Of a stretch of 64,000 nt of DNA, positions 63,521 to 64,000 are shown one piece after another (the first letter of the stretch is position 1; each line of letters starts with the position of its first letter). Where the stretch lies: positions 2,430,501 through 2,494,500 of the forward strand of contig OU015663.1 in NCBI GenBank assembly GCA_907165275.2. The letters run 5' to 3'. The stretch comes from Zygaena filipendulae. Lineage: Eukaryota > Arthropoda > Insecta > Lepidoptera > Zygaenidae. Under the pieces are notes generated by a model. It saw only the letters and a list, made by a program, of their open reading frames with translations, did no database searches and was not told the DNA's origin. The position numbers and the translations under genes are program-made.

Positions 63521-64000
63521 TTACAACACTTTCATTGCTTCGTGTTGGCATCTGGAACTAGGAATCCCTCTAGAGTCTAGAGTTTAGCCTATAGAGTCTA
63601 CTTATTTCCAACTTTATCTGTATGGTATTGAGTGCGAGGTACTCGACTTGCATGAAATGGTTATTTAATGGTTTCCTATTGTAGTTCTTTGCTTTGTATT
63701 TGGTCTAGATTGGCGTAGATCATTCTTTGACCAATTATCTTATTCAGGCATATTTGATCACATCATTCAAGGAACTTTGCATTCGGGAAGTCCGTGACCC
63801 CCAGGCTTCTTTTACACTCGCAAATAAAAAAATTCTTTCCTTCCTTGAAATTTAAATGGCACGCAACAAAAACGCAGCCCTTAATTTCGTCCCCTAAAAG
63901 TGTCGCCATCCTTTTTCAAATATCTTGCTGTTTCTGAACCTCACTATTCGCGCAAGCGACCGAGTATCAAGGACAGACAAGGTCAATCTTCGCAAGGGTA

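Larger units (their letters stand above)
61246..64000. other. Non-coding right flank
   Basis: Holds the dispersed repeat 61843-62058, the MITE 63015-63156 and the intact Helitron-like element 63297-63520. A 48-codon minus-strand frame near 63730-63880 matches nothing I know. No other gene recognised. Confidence 0.5.

Noticed and set aside
63730..63880. 48-codon minus-strand frame starting MATLLGDEIKG
   Set aside because: No family recognised and no splice context that I can confirm; may belong to a repeat.

Overview
The window is nuclear DNA of an insect, almost certainly a moth or butterfly. It is AT-rich and intron-rich. Its conserved proteins are animal proteins split by GT-AG introns, and the background is full of short non-autonomous repeats of lepidopteran type: tRNA-derived SINEs, Helitron-like elements with TC...CTAG ends, MITEs and fold-back elements. 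I see no bacterial, viral or CRISPR content.

Four host genes can be supported. (1) Minus strand, 2547-11594: four exons of a NDUFS7/PSST-type subunit of mitochondrial complex I (237 residues visible, first exon not found). All four N2 iron-sulphur cysteines are present, but a normally conserved Asn is replaced by Ile and the N-terminal part is unusual, so it looks like a diverged paralogue. (2) Plus strand, 17038-48593: eighteen phase-consistent exons (875 residues, complete C-terminus) of a PACS protein, the phosphofurin acidic cluster sorting protein orthologous to vertebrate PACS1/PACS2 and fly KrT95D. The 5' exon with the start codon is missing and may lie upstream of the window, in which case the NDUFS7-like gene would be nested antisense in PACS intron 1. 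(3) Minus strand, 56759-58192: a complete two-exon actin maturation protease (ACTMAP, formerly C19orf54), 271 residues. (4) Plus strand, 59218-60986: a two-exon Myb/SANT-like (MADF/trihelix-type) nuclear protein of 270 residues, with a possible alternative micro first exon at 60006. Genes 3 and 4 diverge from a shared interval of about 1 kb.

Layout: 1-2.5 kb repeats; 2.5-11.6 kb NDUFS7-like gene; 11.6-17 kb repeat-rich non-coding; 17-48.6 kb PACS with introns full of mobile elements; 48.6-53 kb probable long PACS 3' UTR; 53-55.3 kb a Tc1-type DD34E transposon (one internal stop) nested in an older element; 55.3-58.2 kb ACTMAP and its flank; 59.2-61.2 kb Myb/SANT-like gene; 61.2-64 kb repeats.

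The most instructive structures are a Helitron-like element that landed exactly between A and T inside a MITE (which fixes the identity of the commonest repeat here), an 18-bp minisatellite that begins just after a PACS splice donor and stays open in the PACS frame, long fold-back repeats 60-70 bp from three coding exons, a MITE family carrying paired TGACGTCA sites, and the diverged NDUFS7 copy. All gene structures are read from splice signals, reading phase and remembered family sequences; no alignment or expression data were available.
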